A DNA stretch of 64,000 bases from CAWFZT01 sp963820415 (GCA_963820415.1 CAWFZT010000008.1:124001-188000), one strand, 5' to 3'. Positions 15,987-25,298 are shown, counted from the stretch's first letter. Program-made: numbers and translations. Notes: a model not told the origin generated them from the letters alone.

Positions 15987-16620
15987 TTATCTGCCCAAAT
16001 GTGTAATGATATAGACAAATAACGCTAATGCCAGCGCGATCGGGACTACATACATGAGCATGCGGACTTCCGCAATCTTCATCCAGTCTTTTCTTATATC
16101 TTTGGCTACTCCTTTCGCAAAATCAGATTCTGTTGGCGCCGTGAATTCAACCGCTTTGCCGGTTGACTTGGCTGCCAAACGTGCTTCCAGTGCTTTATCC
16201 AGTGACTCAAAACCCTGCCGGATCATGCTCTTGCTCACGCTGTCGATCATGCGTTGGCCCACGCTGGCCAGGGTGCCGCCAATGGTCACCTCGCCTGTAT
16301 ATTTCATCAGGGTCGTGCCGTCGCCCTGGTCGAGGAAGGTTACGTGGCCTACGCCCTTGGCAAACCCGGGAGCGCCGCGCCCATCCACGGTCAGCGTGCA
16401 GCTTTCCGGCGGTTTCTCGTCCGAAACGGTCAGTTTTCCGGAAAACGCCCCTGATACCGGGCCAATGCGCATATTGATAACGCCGTCGTATACGTTTTCA
16501 CTCACCTTATCCAGTTTTTGCGTGCCAGGCAGGGCGCTGGCCAGCACAGTTGGATCGTAAAACATTTCCCACACATCCTGGCGGGGGCCTTTAAAAACGT
16601 GTTCACCTTCGAGATTTCAT
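15987..16620 (-). CDS. CoxG-like SRPBCC protein, start region disrupted
   Basis: Homologous to CoxG, the SRPBCC-fold protein associated with assembly or membrane anchoring of molybdenum CO-dehydrogenase-type enzymes. The body includes WEMFYDPTVLASALPGT and FSGKLTVSDEKPPESCTLTV, and a C-terminal hydrophobic anchor (MLMYVVPIALALALFVYIIT). The family N-terminus LEGEHVFKGPRQDV is encoded in frame at 16613-16572 but has no start codon in that frame; the ATG at 16620 is one base out of register with it. The first in-frame ATG is internal. The upstream Mo-subunit frame also reads through this area. A one-base error or mutation near 16614 explains both. Confidence 0.75.
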
Positions 16621-18994
16621 CAGAAATTTCCCTTCCTAAATAAGTATAGCTATTTCTTGGATTTTGCACGATTTCAAAAAGTCGACTTGGGCTCAACGGC
16701 ACATCCACGATATGCAGCTTGAGCTCTGGGAAGGCATCTTCCACTGCCTGTACGAAACAGGAGGGCGTCGGAATGGCGCCGGCCTCACCGACCCCTTTCA
16801 TGCCCAGCGGGTTAAGCGGCGAGGGGGTGGATAGGTGGCCCAATTCCATCTTCGCCGGCATATCCGTCGATTGGGGCATCAGGTAATCCATGAAGGAGGC
16901 GTTCATCAACTGCCCGTTGTCGTCATAGATCATCTGCTCGTAATATGAATTGCCGATGCCCATCTGCACGCCGCCATGGATCTGGCCTTCGACGATCATC
17001 GGGTTGATCACCGTGCCGCAGTCATGCACCAGCACGAAGCGCTGGATCTTTACTTCCAGAGTTTCCGGGTCGACCTCCACAATCATCGCCTCGCTGCCCT
17101 GCCCGGTGGCTCCATAGGGCGGACCGTAATAGGCCGTGGCTTCAAGCCCTGGCTCAAAATCGGCTGGGGTTATGCCGCGCGTTGGAGCGGATTTCGCCGA
17201 TAGCTCGCCCAACAACATCGACTTACTGGGATCATCGATTACTTTGACCATGCCATCTTCCAGCACAAGCTTATCTTCGGGCGCCTGCAGCAGGCGGCTG
17301 GCCAGCTTAAAGATCTTTTCTCGGACCATCAGGGCCGCCTTGTTCACCGCGCTGCCGGCTACCACCGCGCCGCGGCTGGCAAAGGTTCCGGCGCCCCAGT
17401 GGAATACCCCTGTATCGCCGGTTACCACGCGTACGTTATGGATATCCACTCCCAGTTGTTCGGCAGCCACCTGGGCTAATGAGGTGAAGTGTCCCTGCCC
17501 CTGGGTGCTGATGCCGGTCGCAACACTCACCTTTCCGCCGCTATCGACTGCCACGCGGGCGCCTTCGTAGGGCCCTACGCCGGTGCCTTCGACGAAGCAC
17601 ACCACGCCGATCCCGACGTGTTTACCCTCCCGGCGCAGCCTGGGTTGAATTTCTTTCTTGAATTTCTCGTACTCGATCATTTCACGCGCTTTTTTCAGTG
17701 TGGCCGGGTAGTTGCCGCTGTCCAGCACGTTCTCAACAAAGTCCTGCCCGGTAATACCGGTCGGCAAGGGGAACTGGTTGGGCTGGATCATATTCTTCAG
17801 GCGCATCTCGATCGGATCCATCCCCAGCTCTTTAGCCGCTTCATCCATCAGCCTTTCCATCACGAACACGCCGTAGGCCCGCCCGGCGCCGCGCACTGGA
17901 GTGACCACCATCTTGTTGGTGAAGACCATGCGCACTTCGGTATAAAAGTTCGCAATGTCGTATGAGCCCATGGTATGCGTCTGGGTATTGAGCGGGACGG
18001 TCATGCCGTAAGGGTCGTAAGCGCCGGTATTGTGGTAAAAGACGTCCTTGAGGCCCAGGATTTTGCCCTCTTTGGTCAGGGCGATTTCAGAGTAATGCAA
18101 CTGGTCGCGTTCCGAAGTGGTCGCCAGGAAGTTCTCGCGCCGGTCTTCGATCCACTTGATGGGGCGTTTCAGCCAGCGCGCCACAATCGGCAGCAGCACA
18201 TCATCCGGCATGGAGGTCATGATCTTCGGGCCAAAACCTCCGCCGATGAAGGGCGTAATCACGCGCACCTGGGTATCTGACAGCCCCAGGCGAGCGGCAA
18301 TCGAATTGCGCAGCGGGATAGGCGCCTGGGTTGAAGCCCAGATGGTCATCGATTGGGCTTTTTCGTCCCAATCGACCACAAAGCCCCGGTTTTCCAAGGC
18401 GGCACCGGCGCCGCGGTCGATGTGCAGGCGCCGCTTGATCACCAGGTCGGCTTTAGCGGCCGCCTCGGCGTAGTTGCCGCGCTCCTGCTTAACGTTAGCC
18501 GCCAGGTTGGAAGGCAGGTCGTCGTGCACGAGCGGCGCCCCCGGTTCGAGCGCTTTTTCCAGGTCCACCACAGCCGGCAGCGGGTCCATGTCGACCACGA
18601 TGTCTGCCAGCGCATCTTCGGCGATGTAGCGGCTTTCGGCGATCACCAGCGCCAGCGGCTCACCTGAGTAGCGCACCTTGTCTTTGGCAATCGGGATGAG
18701 CGTGCGGGCATTGAACACCGCCCCAGGGATGGCCGAGGGAGGCGGGACTTGCAGCGGGCCGGGTTTCCAGAACTCGCCAAAATCCCTGGCGGTATAGACT
18801 GCCACCACACCCGGACGTTTTAAGGCAGCCGAGACATCGATGCTGCGCACATGGGCATGGGCGTAATCGCTGCGAAGGAAAGCTGCGTGCAGCATACCGG
18901 CAATCTGGATGTCATCGATGAACTGAGCCTGGCCGGTCAGCAGCCGTGGGTCTTCATTTCGTTGGATTGGTTGGCCAAATATTTTCTTTGTCAC
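16502..18994 (-). CDS. Xanthine dehydrogenase/CoxL-family molybdopterin-binding subunit (first set)
   Basis: An 830-residue catalytic subunit of a molybdenum hydroxylase. Landmarks are FGQPIQRNEDPRLLTGQAQF at the N-terminus, FIGGGFGPK for the cofactor pocket, and GMKGVGEAGAIPT with the active-site Glu. The AYxCSFR loop of true CO dehydrogenases is absent; the equivalent region reads GAGRAYGVF, so a heterocycle hydroxylase is more likely. The start is a GTG with GGGAG upstream. The last 35 or so residues (from KVNTFLKAP) are encoded by what should be the coxG start in another frame, so the natural stop probably lay near 16620. It is the third gene of the FAD/2Fe-2S/Mo set. Confidence 0.88.
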   Translation of the reverse strand: MTKKIFGQPIQRNEDPRLLTGQAQFIDDIQIAGMLHAAFLRSDYAHAHVRSIDVSAALKRPGVVAVYTARDFGEFWKPGPLQVPPPSAIPGAVFNARTLIPIAKDKVRYSGEPLALVIAESRYIAEDALADIVVDMDPLPAVVDLEKALEPGAPLVHDDLPSNLAANVKQERGNYAEAAAKADLVIKRRLHIDRGAGAALENRGFVVDWDEKAQSMTIWASTQAPIPLRNSIAARLGLSDTQVRVITPFIGGGFGPKIMTSMPDDVLLPIVARWLKRPIKWIEDRRENFLATTSERDQLHYSEIALTKEGKILGLKDVFYHNTGAYDPYGMTVPLNTQTHTMGSYDIANFYTEVRMVFTNKMVVTPVRGAGRAYGVFVMERLMDEAAKELGMDPIEMRLKNMIQPNQFPLPTGITGQDFVENVLDSGNYPATLKKAREMIEYEKFKKEIQPRLRREGKHVGIGVVCFVEGTGVGPYEGARVAVDSGGKVSVATGISTQGQGHFTSLAQVAAEQLGVDIHNVRVVTGDTGVFHWGAGTFASRGAVVAGSAVNKAALMVREKIFKLASRLLQAPEDKLVLEDGMVKVIDDPSKSMLLGELSAKSAPTRGITPADFEPGLEATAYYGPPYGATGQGSEAMIVEVDPETLEVKIQRFVLVHDCGTVINPMIVEGQIHGGVQMGIGNSYYEQMIYDDNGQLMNASFMDYLMPQSTDMPAKMELGHLSTPSPLNPLGMKGVGEAGAIPTPSCFVQAVEDAFPELKLHIVDVPLSPSRLFEIVQNPRNSYTYLGREISDEISKVNTFLKAPARMCGKCFTIQLCWPAPCLARKNWIR

Positions 18995-19006
18995 GGTTCA
19001 ACTCCC

Positions 19007-19492
19007 TCAGGATTTCCCGGCAGCCATTTTTTCAGACGCCAGCTTTACCGCTTCCACAATATTCTGATAGCCGGTGCAGCGGCAGAGATTGCCTGAAATG
19101 GCCTCGCGGATGTCTTCCTCAGTCGGGTTGGTGTTCTCTGCGAGGAAAGGCACCACAGACATTAAGATACCGGGCGTGCAGAAACCGCACTGCAAACCGT
19201 GAGCTTCCTGGAAGGCTGCCTGCAGTGGATGCAGGTCGTTAACCGTCCCAAGGCTTTCGACTGTCAGGATTTCGTGGCCGTTGGCCTGGACTGCAAAGAT
19301 CAGGCAGGAGCGCATCGATTCACCATCGAACAAAATCGTGCAGGCGCCGCAGACGCCGTGTTCGCAGCCAACGTGCGTGCCGGTCAGGCAGAGTTCGTGG
19401 CGCAAGAAATCGCTCAACAGCAGCCGAGGCTCAACCTGGCGCGCATACTTGACGTTATTTACTGTTACAGTAATGGGTACGAGCTTGCTCAT
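19007..19492 (-). CDS. 2Fe-2S subunit of molybdenum hydroxylase (first set)
   Basis: A 161-residue electron-transfer subunit with two [2Fe-2S] clusters. The plant-type ferredoxin cluster is bound by GCEHGVCGACTI and the following Cys in MRSCL. The second cluster lies in the helical domain: CGFCTPGI and CRCTGYQNI. Length and domain order are typical of CoxS/XdhC. It lies between the FAD and Mo subunit genes, separated from each by about a dozen bases or less, so the three are cotranscribed. Confidence 0.93.
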   Translation of the reverse strand: MSKLVPITVTVNNVKYARQVEPRLLLSDFLRHELCLTGTHVGCEHGVCGACTILFDGESMRSCLIFAVQANGHEILTVESLGTVNDLHPLQAAFQEAHGLQCGFCTPGILMSVVPFLAENTNPTEEDIREAISGNLCRCTGYQNIVEAVKLASEKMAAGKS

Positions 19493-19493
19493 C

Positions 19494-20378
19494 TTAACCC
19501 CCCCTGCCCTGGGCGCGCTTGAAAGCCTCGGTCAGCGCTCGTTGAACCAGCACACCCGCCACGTAGCGGCGGTATTCCCGGGTGGCGTGGATATCGGTGC
19601 CTGGGTCGATTTCTTTGTTAGCAGCAATATCGGCCGCCGCACTGATCGCCTCGGCAATTGGGGGTTGCCCAACTAACACATTCGCCGCCTGGCGCGCCAG
19701 GATTGGCCGTTCGCCCACGCACAACATAGAGATATTGGCCTTCTGGCATCTACCCTTCTCGTCCAATACCACGAAGACCGCCACTCCCACCAGGGCTTGC
19801 GAGCCTTTCTGCCGGGAAACCTGCCGGTAGCAAGCGCCACTGCGCGGAGGTAAAGCCGGCAGGGCCACTTCCACCAGCATTTCATCCGGCTGGATGACGG
19901 TCGCAAACGGCCCGACAAAGAAATCATCCGCCTCGGTCCAGTATTGGTTAGTTTTACTCTTCACCAGGAAGCGGGCATTCAGCGCCACTGCCAGGCCGGG
20001 TAGTTGGCCGGCCGGATCGGCATGCGCCATGGCTCCTCCGAAGGTGCCGCGGTTGCGAATTTGCGGGTGAGCGATGTGCGGCATGGCTTCCAGCACGATC
20101 GGAGCGCGCTGGGCCACCATCGCATCGCGCTCCACCTGGCTGTCGCGCGTCATGGTACCGATCAACAAGCCGCCATCTTGGGCGGTGCGGATATAGTCTA
20201 GCTCTTTGATGTTATTCAGATCTACCAGGGCGGAGGGCTGCGCCAATCGAAAGTTCATGGAAGGGATCAGGCTCTGCCCGCCGGCCAAAACCTTGCCGGC
20301 ATAACCAAGTTCCGCCAGGCGTTCCAAGGCTTCGGCGACACTGGAAGGGGCATAATAATCAAATGGAGCTGGCTTCAT
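19494..20378 (-). CDS. FAD-binding subunit of molybdenum hydroxylase (first set)
   Basis: About 294 residues of the CoxM/XdhB type, carrying electrons from the 2Fe-2S subunit to the acceptor. The start is at 20378 (MKPAPFDYYAPSSVAEAL) with GGAAGGGA upstream and a TAATG overlap with the preceding cyclase gene. FAD motifs are VLAGGQSLIPSMNFRLA and IRNRGTFGGAMAHADPAGQL. The C-terminal CO-dehydrogenase flavoprotein domain is present. The one-base overlap with the cyclase gene shows tight translational coupling between ring hydroxylation and ring opening functions. Confidence 0.92.
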   Translation of the reverse strand: MKPAPFDYYAPSSVAEALERLAELGYAGKVLAGGQSLIPSMNFRLAQPSALVDLNNIKELDYIRTAQDGGLLIGTMTRDSQVERDAMVAQRAPIVLEAMPHIAHPQIRNRGTFGGAMAHADPAGQLPGLAVALNARFLVKSKTNQYWTEADDFFVGPFATVIQPDEMLVEVALPALPPRSGACYRQVSRQKGSQALVGVAVFVVLDEKGRCQKANISMLCVGERPILARQAANVLVGQPPIAEAISAAADIAANKEIDPGTDIHATREYRRYVAGVLVQRALTEAFKRAQGRGG

Positions 20379-21199
20379 TATTTCCCTTCCTTGAACGCCA
20401 CGAAGCGGCCCCACATCGATTCGGCTTCCATCGCCTTCTGCAGGAAGCAGCCGATGTAATACCTGCCGCTCTTGGCGTGGGACATATCCCCAGCCAGGTT
20501 CTCAGCATGTACAATTTTCTTGGAGAAGAGGTTGAAATGCATATCCTGATAGTACTGGTCCAGCGGATACATCTGGTCCCAATCTTTACCGAAGTCGCGC
20601 ATCAGCTTGGCGTTGGCTTCTGCAAAGGTCTTGGGGTGCCAGATTCTCATAATGGTGTTCATGGGATGGTCTGCACTGACGGCGTCGACGCCAATCCATT
20701 TGAGCTGCATATCGGCTGACCAGCGGGAGAAGTCTGGCGATGGTCCCGGGTGTTTGACCATATAGCGGAATTCATCCGAATTCAGGGCTGCACCACCCGA
20801 ACTTGTTCCAACCAGTCTTGATGATGAGGATATCGCCTTTATGGATATCCACAACATCGTGGATCATCTTGGGTGTATAAACACTCGAATCGCTGACAAG
20901 ATGCGAAATATCGGCGATGACGCCCGGTCCGACCCATTCATCCAGAGGCACCTGGCCAATCGTGCGACCGGCGGGATAGAAATGTTTCTCGCCATCCATG
21001 TGCGTACCCAGGTGGATGCTGAAGCATTACAGATCGAGCCGTTGCGGCCCATGCCAAAGAACTGCCCGCCCACTCGTTTGGTATAGGTCACACTCAAGGG
21101 GATATAGTTCAACCACTGGGGCGTCTGCACGCTGAATGGGACGGTCAGGTCGAGCATTTCGGCTGAATTCATTACTCTCATGAACTCATCTTCGCTCAT
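20378..21199 (-). pseudogene. Cyclase-family hydrolase, second of a tandem pair, two frameshifts
   Basis: A cyclase-family (kynurenine formamidase/isatin hydrolase-like) metal hydrolase in three frames. Part one starts MSEDEFMRVMNSAEMLDLTV at 21199 and continues past GGQFFGMGRNGSIC. Part two (about 21030-20785) carries HLGTHMDGEKHFYPAG, with all metal-ligand positions of the HxGTHxD...H motif, and GDILIIKTGWNKFG. Part three reads NSDEFRYMVKHPGPSPDF to the stop at 20378. Frameshifts fall near 21030 and 20782. The order and completeness of the parts suggest a recently intact gene or sequence errors. It probably opened a cyclic amide produced by the adjacent Mo hydroxylase. Confidence 0.75.
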
Positions 21200-21293
21200 T
21201 CCGGCCGGGGGTTGGTAAGCCACCACGCGTGACCAGGCCGCCTCTACTTCCATGAAGGGGATTGGCATGATGGCGATCCAGGCGCGCTGATTT

Positions 21294-22055
21294 TTAAGCT
21301 GTGTCGATGTCGCCGACGATCGCTTCGGCGAACACCAGATGCGCATCCGGCAGGGTGAGGTGGGTCATCTGGTAATATTCACCCTGGGGGAACATTTCAT
21401 CCCAGGTCTTGCCATAATTTTCTTTAAGTTTGGCTTCTGCTTTTTTGAAATGATCTTCGTGCATACGGCGGATAGGAGTATTCATGGGATGCTCAGCGCA
21501 GCCGCAGTCAACCCCAACCACCTTCAACTTCATATCCAGCGCCCACTTGTAAAACTCCGGCGAGGGTCCGGGATGGCGCACGTAGAAGCCAAACTCTTTC
21601 GATTCCACGCCGCCCTGGGCCGCCTCATTGAATACATCTGGCTTATCCCAGGAATAGCGGTGATAGCCGGTGTTGACGATCAGGATATCACCCGGCTTGA
21701 CCGTGGCTTTCTTCATAATCATTTCAGGGGTGTAAAGGCCATAGTCTGCGACCATGTCGGAGATATCCACCACCACACCCGGCCCACACAGGTCGGTCAA
21801 AGGAATATCGGCAATGGCGCGCCCGGCTGAATTGAAGGCCCGCTCGCCAACCAGGTGCGTCCCAACTGTATTACTCCAGTTGAGGATTTGTCCATTGGCG
21901 CCCTGCCCACCGCCATAGGCGCCGGTCAGACGTTTGAAAAAATGCACTTCCAGTGATTTTTCTCCCGGCCAGGGGGGAGTAAAAATACTGCAGCCCTGGG
22001 TCAGATCGGACAGTTTTGCCCCGGTCATAATCTTGATAAATTGTTCTCGATCCAT
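21294..22055 (-). CDS. Cyclase-family protein, first of the pair, metal ligands replaced
   Basis: A cyclase-family protein whose ATG at 22055 has GGAGG upstream. It includes GANGQILNWSNTVGTHLVGE, where the family usually has HxGTHxD...H; here the first His is Thr, the Asp is Val and the later His is Ala. The central GDILIVNTGYHRYSWD and YVRHPGPSPEFYKW are well kept. The frame stops at 21294 after EAIVGDID, but the family C-terminus (QLKNQRAWIAIMPIPFMEVE) follows in the next frame and continues without a stop into the second cyclase. One base near 21300 is out of place. It may be a non-catalytic partner of the next protein. Confidence 0.75.
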   Translation of the reverse strand: MDREQFIKIMTGAKLSDLTQGCSIFTPPWPGEKSLEVHFFKRLTGAYGGGQGANGQILNWSNTVGTHLVGERAFNSAGRAIADIPLTDLCGPGVVVDISDMVADYGLYTPEMIMKKATVKPGDILIVNTGYHRYSWDKPDVFNEAAQGGVESKEFGFYVRHPGPSPEFYKWALDMKLKVVGVDCGCAEHPMNTPIRRMHEDHFKKAEAKLKENYGKTWDEMFPQGEYYQMTHLTLPDAHLVFAEAIVGDIDTA

Positions 22056-22132
22056 AAGATCCTCCAATCCTGTTTAGAATTGTTTTCTCTGCATTGCTTC
22101 CGGACTGCATCTCGCAGACCGTAGAATTGTTT

Positions 22133-23377
22133 TTAGATTCCGTATTTATCTGCAAAAGCAATCAATGCATCTTCAAAGATATTCGCCGGCGGAGAAACCA
22201 CGCCAGCGCCCACCTGCCCAATCCCAGGATCCTTATGCGCCACACCGGTGTTGACCCGCGGAAGCATATTCTTCTCCACCACCTTGCGGATGTCGATCCC
22301 GGTAGGAGTACCGCGGAAATCCAGGGCCGGGATGGTGAAGTACTTATGCTCGGCATAAGTAATCTCATACATATCCAGGGTGGTGTTGATGGCATCCTTG
22401 GGAGTGCCGCTGATGAAAGATACAATCGCCGGAGCGGCTGCCATGGCAAACCCGCCGATGCCGGCCGTCTCGGTAATGGTGCTGTCGCCGATATCCGGGT
22501 TGGCGTCTTTCTCGGTAAATCCTGGGAAGTAGAGCGCCTTGACGTAGCCGGCCGGGCCGGTAAACCACCGGTCCCCCAGACCGCTGACACGGATGCCAAA
22601 ATCGGTGCCGTTGCGCGCCATCACGGTCACGATGGTGCTTCCCTCTATGTTTGCGCCTGCATCCGTCATCGTCTTGCAGGCTGCCATGACCGGGTTGAGG
22701 ATGCTCAGGGCATTATCCGCCAGGAATTTGATGATTTCCGCGGCGGTCTGGGTGTCACGCGCCGTGCGCACGATGGAGGGGGCCAGGGTAGTGGTGAAGA
22801 GCAGCGAGGCCGCATCCAGGCGGTTGTGGCCATCGTCGCCCATGTGCAGGGCCTTACCGAGCAGGGCGCGGATGTCGACGCCTTCCCGCTCGCGCAAGGC
22901 CGCATCCAGGGTCGGGCCCAGCACCTCGTTCATCCAGCGCAAGCGCTTCAACACTTCTGCGCTGTAGGCGCCCATGCGCAGGACCTTACCGCGTCCTTCA
23001 TTGAGACCTGAATACGCCTTGTTTCCGTACGTCTTGTTCTCCACGATATAAACCAACATGGATGGGCTGATTAATCCAGCCATCGGACCAACTGAAGAAT
23101 GATGGTGGCAGGGCTCGAAATCGATCTTGCCAGATTTCGCCAGGGCTTCTGCTTCCTGGGGAGTGCTGGCTTTACCTTCAAACAACAAAGCCCCAATGAC
23201 TGCCCCTTTCATCGGGCCGGGCATTCTTTCCCAGGTAATTGGCGAGCCGGCGTGCAGGAACAGGTTAGCGCGCATGCCGGGGATGACATCCATCGCCCGG
23301 GCCACCCCAACCACGATTGGCTGGGATTCCATCATCCTTTCGACGCACTGGGTGTTGGCTTTTTCAATATCAATCAT
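22133..23377 (-). CDS. DUF1116 protein (YlbE/AllG-like)
   Basis: A 414-residue protein of the DUF1116 family, whose E. coli member YlbE (AllG) works with FdrA and a DUF2877 protein in oxamate carbamoyltransfer during anaerobic allantoin breakdown. Recognised parts include PITWERMPGPMKGAVIGALL, FEPCHHHSSVGPMAG, GDDGHNRLDAASLL and RNGTDFGIRVSGLGDRWF. The start is at 23377 with GGGAGGAAG upstream. It follows fdrA by 63 bases and precedes the cyclase pair, giving one operon. No DUF2877 gene or carbamate kinase is visible in the window, so the reaction may differ from the E. coli one. Confidence 0.85.
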   Translation of the reverse strand: MIDIEKANTQCVERMMESQPIVVGVARAMDVIPGMRANLFLHAGSPITWERMPGPMKGAVIGALLFEGKASTPQEAEALAKSGKIDFEPCHHHSSVGPMAGLISPSMLVYIVENKTYGNKAYSGLNEGRGKVLRMGAYSAEVLKRLRWMNEVLGPTLDAALREREGVDIRALLGKALHMGDDGHNRLDAASLLFTTTLAPSIVRTARDTQTAAEIIKFLADNALSILNPVMAACKTMTDAGANIEGSTIVTVMARNGTDFGIRVSGLGDRWFTGPAGYVKALYFPGFTEKDANPDIGDSTITETAGIGGFAMAAAPAIVSFISGTPKDAINTTLDMYEITYAEHKYFTIPALDFRGTPTGIDIRKVVEKNMLPRVNTGVAHKDPGIGQVGAGVVSPPANIFEDALIAFADKYGI

Positions 23378-23440
23378 GCTTCCTCCCAAAAATAATCGTT
23401 GGCGATAGGTGAAAAAAACCATACCGCCAACGTTAGAAAT

Positions 23441-25168
23441 CTATTTCTTCATTCGCTCCAGAATGGCCATCAATCGCTCGTTTCCGCCAGCCGGAGGTCG
23501 CCAATCTACCTGGATGACCGGGGCCGCCTGGGCTGCCAGATTCTCGGCAAACGATTCCAGCCCCACGTTGATCCCGGCCGTTGGGCGCTGAAGGGAGGGC
23601 AGGCTGACCTGTTTCCAGCCTTCCGGCAACTGGCCTCCTGCCGGTTGGTCCAGCGCCCGCAGCAGTTCCCCGGCGTAGCGCACCATCTTGTCATTGCTGG
23701 TTTCCACCCACACGCCGGCTGCTTTCAACTGCTCGATCTGGTTTTCCAGGTTTTGGGGATCTTCGTCGGTCCCGGTGACGACCGCTACCACTTCGAGATA
23801 ACGCCCGTTCTTCTGGGCGAGCGCCTTGGCCTTTTCGATCGCCGGCGCCAGTTCGCTGGCTGGATCGGGATGCGAACCGTACCCGATCACCACGTCCAGC
23901 ATGATCACGGCTACCTGTGGGTCGGCCGCCTCTTCCAACAGCCGGCGGATGCGCATCTCATTATCCATCATCGGGTGCAGGCGTCCAACGGTAAATTCAT
24001 CCTCTCCGAGGTCAACGATCGAATGCGCCTGGCTCACCAGCGAGTTGGGCAGCTTATTTTCCTTGTTGAGTGGAGCGTTGGCATACACCAGCGGCAGGTA
24101 ATCCTGCAGGATGTATTGGGCTTCGTAGGCCAACGTGCCGCCCGAGAACAGGCCGCGCAGGTAGCGCTGACCCGGGGCAAACCGCTCCAGTTTGTGCTCA
24201 ACGCTGGGCGCTTTGCCTTCTGGGGCGGCTACAAGCTCGACTGCCAGGCGAGCTGCATCATCCAGGCTGGTCGCAAAATACAGGTTATCCAGTTGCTTCG
24301 TGCCGCGCGTGCGCCCAATGAAGTTGACCACTACCGGTTTACCGGCCTGGCGGGCAGCCCGCAGCACTTCCTCAGCCACTTTAGGAGCGGGGGGCTTGGA
24401 AACCATGACGATCACTTTGGTTTCCTGATCGCGGCTGAGCACCTCCAGGGCCTGGCGGAAGGTGACCGCCCCTATTTTTTCGGAAAGGTCGCGCCCACCG
24501 GTGCCGATGCCGTAAGTCATGCCGGAGCCAAGCTGGTGAATGCGTGAGGAAACCTGCTGAAGGCCGGTACCCGCCGCAGCCACCACTCCGATCGGGCCAA
24601 AGCGCACTTTGTTGGCAAATCCCAGGCCGGTGCCACGGATGATGGCCGTGCCGCAGTCCGGGCCCATCACCAGCAAGCCTTTTTCGGAAGACACCTTTTT
24701 TAAGTCGATCTCTTCCTCGACTGAAACGTTATCGCTGAAGAGGAACACGTGCTTGTTCAAACGCAGAGCATTGCGCGCCACCCCGGCAGCGTAACGACCT
24801 GCCACCGAAACCAGCACCCATTCCGCCTCCGGCAGCATCTGCGCGGCGGTTTCCATACTCTGCGGCCGGTATTCCTGTTCTATCCTGGATTTCTTGCGCG
24901 TCAGCAGTTCTTCCAGTTGGCCTAAAGCCGCTTCAGCCGCTGCTGCATCGTCTGCTCGCACGACCACCACCAGGTCATCCGGTTTGGCCGCCCGGGCTTC
25001 AGCCGGCAGCAAATCAATGTGGGCCAGGATTTCCTTATTCGATTCCGTGCCCATCACCACACCTGCGTCCTGTACACCCGGCAAACCGGCCATAGAGCGC
25101 TGCAACTGCATCAAGAAAGCCGAGTCGTAATAAGCGCCAGTGCGTATTTCAGCTTTAATCATGGTCAT
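23441..25168 (-). CDS. fdrA: FdrA-family acyl-CoA-synthetase-like protein
   Basis: A 575-residue protein related to succinyl-CoA ligase alpha/beta folds, like E. coli FdrA (AllF). The N-terminal part begins MIKAEIRTGAYYDSAFLMQL. Conserved pieces are LLVMGPDCGTAIIRGTGLGF and GVVAAAGTGLQQVSSRIHQL near the CoA-ligase-like nucleotide fold, with GTGGRDLSEKIG after it. The start at 25168 (ATG ACC ATG) has AAGGAG six bases upstream. It is the first gene of the long catabolic operon. A candidate operator GTCAGAACTGAC lies about 50 bases upstream. In E. coli FdrA is needed for oxamate carbamoyltransferase; that activity is inferred here by family only. Confidence 0.88.
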   Translation of the reverse strand: MTMIKAEIRTGAYYDSAFLMQLQRSMAGLPGVQDAGVVMGTESNKEILAHIDLLPAEARAAKPDDLVVVVRADDAAAAEAALGQLEELLTRKKSRIEQEYRPQSMETAAQMLPEAEWVLVSVAGRYAAGVARNALRLNKHVFLFSDNVSVEEEIDLKKVSSEKGLLVMGPDCGTAIIRGTGLGFANKVRFGPIGVVAAAGTGLQQVSSRIHQLGSGMTYGIGTGGRDLSEKIGAVTFRQALEVLSRDQETKVIVMVSKPPAPKVAEEVLRAARQAGKPVVVNFIGRTRGTKQLDNLYFATSLDDAARLAVELVAAPEGKAPSVEHKLERFAPGQRYLRGLFSGGTLAYEAQYILQDYLPLVYANAPLNKENKLPNSLVSQAHSIVDLGEDEFTVGRLHPMMDNEMRIRRLLEEAADPQVAVIMLDVVIGYGSHPDPASELAPAIEKAKALAQKNGRYLEVVAVVTGTDEDPQNLENQIEQLKAAGVWVETSNDKMVRYAGELLRALDQPAGGQLPEGWKQVSLPSLQRPTAGINVGLESFAENLAAQAAPVIQVDWRPPAGGNERLMAILERMKK

Positions 25169-25213
25169 ACACAACTCCTTGAAATTAGGCTGTAAATGTG
25201 TACAGTATAATTG

Positions 25214-25225
25214 GTCAGAACTGAC
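25214..25225. promoter_or_regulatory. Candidate operator GTCAGAACTGAC upstream of fdrA
   Basis: An exact inverted repeat of GTCAG with a two-base spacer, 46 bases before the fdrA start. It resembles the half-site TGTCTGAC found at 25514 and 26655. GntR/FadR-type repressors bind similar sites, but no such regulator gene is visible in the window. Confidence 0.3.
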
Positions 25226-25269
25226 AGAAAATTTTTGATCCAGTAATGGGAATGGTTAAAGCAACAACA

Positions 25270-25298
25270 CCCTCACCAAATTATTCACTTGGTGAGGG
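25270..25298. terminator. Hairpin in the fdrA leader region
   Basis: CCCTCACCAA and its complement form a 10-bp stem with a nine-base loop. ATATTTT follows on the plus strand and TGTTGTTGC on the minus strand. Since no plus-strand gene precedes it, it would lie in the 5' leader of the fdrA operon, where an attenuator is possible. The remainder of 25300-25500 has no gene that I can support. Confidence 0.4.

Noticed and set aside
16502..18994. Aerobic carbon-monoxide dehydrogenase (with CoxG and CoxS/CoxM-like subunits)
   Set aside because: The diagnostic AYxCSFR loop is missing; the equivalent segment reads GAGRAYGVF, and the neighbours (FdrA, cyclases, nucleobase permease) fit a heterocycle hydroxylase.
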